From positions 1 through 37,536 of the forward strand of contig DATDCV010000376.1 of the NCBI GenBank assembly GCA_036524155.1: a stretch of DNA of 37,536 nucleotides. The letters are read 5' to 3'. Origin of the DNA: DATDCV01 sp036524155. Its GTDB lineage: Bacteria > Verrucomicrobiota > Verrucomicrobiia > Limisphaerales > UBA8199. Position numbers and translations under genes: made by a program. Within the stretch, counting starts at the first letter, position 1; each line of letters begins with the position of its first letter. Under the pieces are notes generated by a model, which worked only from the letters and a program-made list of their open reading frames with translations, was not told the origin of the DNA and searched no databases. Positions 34,851-37,536 of the stretch are shown piece after piece.

Positions 34851-37536
34851 GTGAAATCGCACTATCGCAAGACGAGTCGTGAAGCGGGCGCGGCCGACAA
34901 AAAGGCCTCTGCGCCGGACACCGGGAGCCGCCGACCATCGCCAATTTCGCGCAACGGTCCGCACCATGGCAAGCCGGGGGAAAAAGCTCAAACGCGATCA
35001 GCGTCGTCCCGAGCCGCGATCCCAAGCCCCTTTCCCATTGTCGGCGTCGGAGCCTCCGCGGGCGGGTTGGAGGCGTTCACCGAGTTGCTGAAACAATTGC
35101 CTCCCGATACGGGCTTGGGCTTCGTGCTCGTGCAGCATCTCGATCCCCAGCATGAGAGCGTCCTTACCCAGCTTCTCGCTCGGGTCACACCGATGCCGGT
35201 CCTGGAGGTTACCAACAACCTGCGCGTCCGACCCAATCACGTTTACACCATTCCCCCCAACAGAGTTCTCCGCATTGCTCAAGGCGCCTTGAAGCTCCGT
35301 CCACGCCAGCAATCCCACACGCCCGCTCGCTCGATTGATTTCTTCTTTGAATCGCTGGCGCAAGACCAGCGCGAACGTGCCATCGGCGTCGTGCTTTCCG
35401 GCACCGCCAGCGACGGCACGCTGGGCTTGGAAGCCATAAAAGCCGAGGGCGGGATCACCTTCGCCCAGGATGAAACGGCGCGCTACGACTCGATGCCGCG
35501 CAGTGCGGTTGCGGCTGGCTGCGTGGACTTCGTCCTCAAGCCTGCGGACATCGCCAGAGAGCTCGCCTGGATCGCCAAACATCCCTACGTTGCCGGTCGG
35601 CTTCACGGACCGAGCTCCACGGAAGACAGCCGGGCATCCGCGACCGCCCCGGCGGACAACCGGACCTCCGGCGTCCGGGAAACGCCATCCGCAGGCGCCG
35701 GGATCCCGCTCAGCCACGCCGTGGCGGTGCACCCGAAGCCCGGCGGAGACGGGTTCAGGAAAACCCTCCTGCTGCTGCGCAACCATACCGGCGTCGATTT
35801 TTCCCTCTACAAATCCACTACCATCCAGCGGCGCATTACCCGTCGTGTCGTGTTGAACAAACTACGCACCGTCGAGGAATACGCCACTTTCCTTCGCGGC
35901 AACGCCAAAGAGCTGGACGCCCTCTACTCCGACGTGCTCATCAGCGTCACCAGCTTTTTCCGCAACCCGGAAGCCTTCGACGTCCTCGAGCGCAAGGTCT
36001 TTCCTAAGCTTCTCCGGCAACGCGCTGGCGAGCCCCTCCGCGCCTGGGTCCTTGGCTGTTCCACCGGCCAGGAGGCTTACTCCATTGCGATAAGCTTTGC
36101 CGAAGCGGCGGAGCACGCCCCTCGACACCGCAGACTCCAGATTTTTGCCACCGACCTCAACGACGCGCTCCTGGACAAAGCCCGCCACGCACTTTACCCC
36201 CGGAGCCTCGCCCAGGACCTCTCGCCCGAACGCCTCCGGCGCTTCTTTGTCGAGGAAGAAGGCGGCTACCGCGTCGCCAAACCGCTCCGCGAGATGGTCG
36301 TCTTCGCCCGCCAAAACTTCATCAACGACCCGCCGTTCTCGCGCATCGACCTCATCAGTTGCCGCAATCTGCTGATCTATCTCGAGCCCAGCTTGCAGAA
36401 GAAGGCCATGCCCACCTTCCATTATGCCCTCAACCCGGAGGGATTCTTGTTCCTGGGCGCTTCCGAATCGATTGGCACCTTCACTGATCTGTTTGAGCCC
36501 GCGGACCGAAAACACAAAATATTTACCAGGAAAGCCGCCCCCGCCCACGTGCTCCCTTTGCCGGTCAAAACAGACCGGGGCCGGCCGCTCCCATCCGGCC
36601 ACGCACCACCCCTGCCGCTGGGGGAAGACCGCCCGAAGCTGCCTGATGCTTCTCGTGGCGAACTCAACGCGCAGCGTGAAGCTGACCGCGTCACCGTAAA
36701 CCAATTCGCTCCTCCGGGCGTGCTCATCAACGCCGACCTGCAAATTCTCCAATTCCGTGGGCCCACCAGCGCCTACCTTCAGCCGCCCCCCACGGGCAAG
36801 GCCGCGTTCGATCTCCTCAAGATGGCCCGCGAAGGCCTGATGCTGCCGCTGCGCGCCGCCATCCATAAGGCCCGCAAGGAGAACCGAACCGTGCGCAAAG
36901 AGAGCGTCCGGATCCAAGCGAACGGCCAGAACCGGACCGTGAATCTGCAAGTGATTCCGCTTAAGAATGTGCGCGAGCGCTGTTTCCTGGTTCTATTCGA
37001 GGACGCCGAACGGGTGGGGCGCGCGCTCCCCGGCGCACCCCCGCCTGAGCACTGGCCCCGGCAAGGCGCCGCTAAAAAGGAAACCGATCGTCGCATCATC
37101 GCTCTCGAAACCGAACTGGCGGAGACCCGCGATTATCTGCAGTCCATACAGGAACAGCACGAAGCAACCAACGAGGAACTCCAGGCGTCCAATGAAGAAG
37201 TCCAGTCCGCCAACGAAGAGTTGCAGAGCATTAACGAGGAATTGGAGACCTCCAAGGAGGAACTGGAGTCCGCCAACGAAGAGCTGACCACCGTCAACGA
37301 AGAGATGGCCAATCGCAATGCCGAGCTCAATCGCCTGAACGCCGACCTGACCAACCTCCAGACCTCGACCAGACTCCCCATCGTGTTATTGGGGCGCGAC
37401 CTGACAGTTCGGCGCTTCAGCGCGCCCGCGGAAAAGGTTTTGAACCTCCTCGCCACCGACATCGGAAGGCCCCTGAGCGCAGTCCGCCACAACCTGCTTC
37501 TCCCCGGGGGGCAGGCGACGCCTGACCGCCCGCGGC
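34851..37536 (+). CDS. CheB-CheR hybrid signalling protein, N-terminal 895 codons (runs off right edge)
   Basis: A fusion of a chemoreceptor methylesterase and methyltransferase, cut by the window edge. I chose GTG 34851 (VKSHYRKTSRE): an in-frame TAA lies at 34842-34844 and no ATG precedes the CheB domain. CheB spans residues ~60-250 with catalytic Ser69 (GVGASAGG), His96 (VQHLDP) and Asp188 (SGTASDG). CheR follows from ~305 with the AdoMet loop LGCSTGQEAYSIAI (~400) and DLISCRNLLIYL (~500). Residues ~753-840 form a coiled coil of repeated NEELQ/NEELE units, and a PAS-like segment starts at ~845. Such hybrids usually continue into more PAS and a histidine kinase or GGDEF module. No receptor, CheA or CheY gene is nearby, so it may serve a non-flagellar sensory pathway. 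Confidence 0.92.
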   Translation, partial: MKSHYRKTSREAGAADKKASAPDTGSRRPSPISRNGPHHGKPGEKAQTRSASSRAAIPSPFPIVGVGASAGGLEAFTELLKQLPPDTGLGFVLVQHLDPQHESVLTQLLARVTPMPVLEVTNNLRVRPNHVYTIPPNRVLRIAQGALKLRPRQQSHTPARSIDFFFESLAQDQRERAIGVVLSGTASDGTLGLEAIKAEGGITFAQDETARYDSMPRSAVAAGCVDFVLKPADIARELAWIAKHPYVAGRLHGPSSTEDSRASATAPADNRTSGVRETPSAGAGIPLSHAVAVHPKPGGDGFRKTLLLLRNHTGVDFSLYKSTTIQRRITRRVVLNKLRTVEEYATFLRGNAKELDALYSDVLISVTSFFRNPEAFDVLERKVFPKLLRQRAGEPLRAWVLGCSTGQEAYSIAISFAEAAEHAPRHRRLQIFATDLNDALLDKARHALYPRSLAQDLSPERLRRFFVEEEGGYRVAKPLREMVVFARQNFINDPPFSRIDLISCRNLLIYLEPSLQKKAMPTFHYALNPEGFLFLGASESIGTFTDLFEPADRKHKIFTRKAAPAHVLPLPVKTDRGRPLPSGHAPPLPLGEDRPKLPDASRGELNAQREADRVTVNQFAPPGVLINADLQILQFRGPTSAYLQPPPTGKAAFDLLKMAREGLMLPLRAAIHKARKENRTVRKESVRIQANGQNRTVNLQVIPLKNVRERCFLVLFEDAERVGRALPGAPPPEHWPRQGAAKKETDRRIIALETELAETRDYLQSIQEQHEATNEELQASNEEVQSANEELQSINEELETSKEELESANEELTTVNEEMANRNAELNRLNADLTNLQTSTRLPIVLLGRDLTVRRFSAPAEKVLNLLATDIGRPLSAVRHNLLLPGGQATPDRPR

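Overview
The window looks like a chromosome segment of an uncultured or soil/freshwater Verrucomicrobiota bacterium, possibly from the Pedosphaerales/Limisphaerales side. This is an inference from gene content: an alternative complex III operon, a DUF5069-family protein, and secreted proteins that combine thrombospondin-type-3 calcium loops with a C-terminal 'YVLQRSTNL' module. The DNA is GC-rich, several genes lack a clear Shine-Dalgarno sequence, and no rRNA or tRNA gene was seen.

Layout. (1) 1-5553, minus strand: the actA-actB-actC-actD genes of alternative complex III, a quinol oxidoreductase, translationally coupled by overlapping stops and starts; actD runs off the left edge. (2) 5554-6091: a divergent regulatory region with candidate promoters, a duplicated AT-rich motif and a GC-rich foldable block. 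(3) 6092-31444, plus strand: six co-directional genes with short gaps. They encode a secreted protein with calcium loops, a secreted protein with 'GWN' modules, a fibre-like protein with an S74 self-cleaving chaperone domain, a 2362-residue protein that resembles the A subunit of Tc (ABC) insecticidal toxins, and two 2307-residue SpvB/TcdB/RHS proteins that resemble TcB-TcC fusions with different C-terminal tips. (4) 31478-33822, minus strand: a secreted CE1-type esterase and a zinc-dependent alcohol dehydrogenase. (5) 33823-34242: a non-coding region with a 116-base composite palindrome and a second dispersed hairpin repeat. (6) 34243 to the end, plus strand: a DUF5069 protein and the first 895 codons of a CheB-CheR hybrid signalling protein.

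Main result. The block at 10296-31444 has the gene order, sizes and domain order of a Tc toxin: an A-like pore/translocation protein followed by two fused B-C cocoon proteins. It differs from described Tc toxins in four ways: every component starts with an apparent Sec signal peptide, the A-like protein is very divergent, an extra 'GWN' module is inserted into the RHS cocoon, and two cocoons sit in tandem. One tip has a JAMM/DUF4329-like E...HTH...SxxD pattern; the other has a His...Cys arrangement like the Stv/clan CD families. No immunity gene follows either tip. A 36-base copy of the esterase gene's 3' end lies directly after the first cocoon gene, which suggests that the cocoon unit was duplicated or inserted at the esterase boundary. 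Assignment of the A-like protein rests on remembered architecture and needs a profile or structure search.
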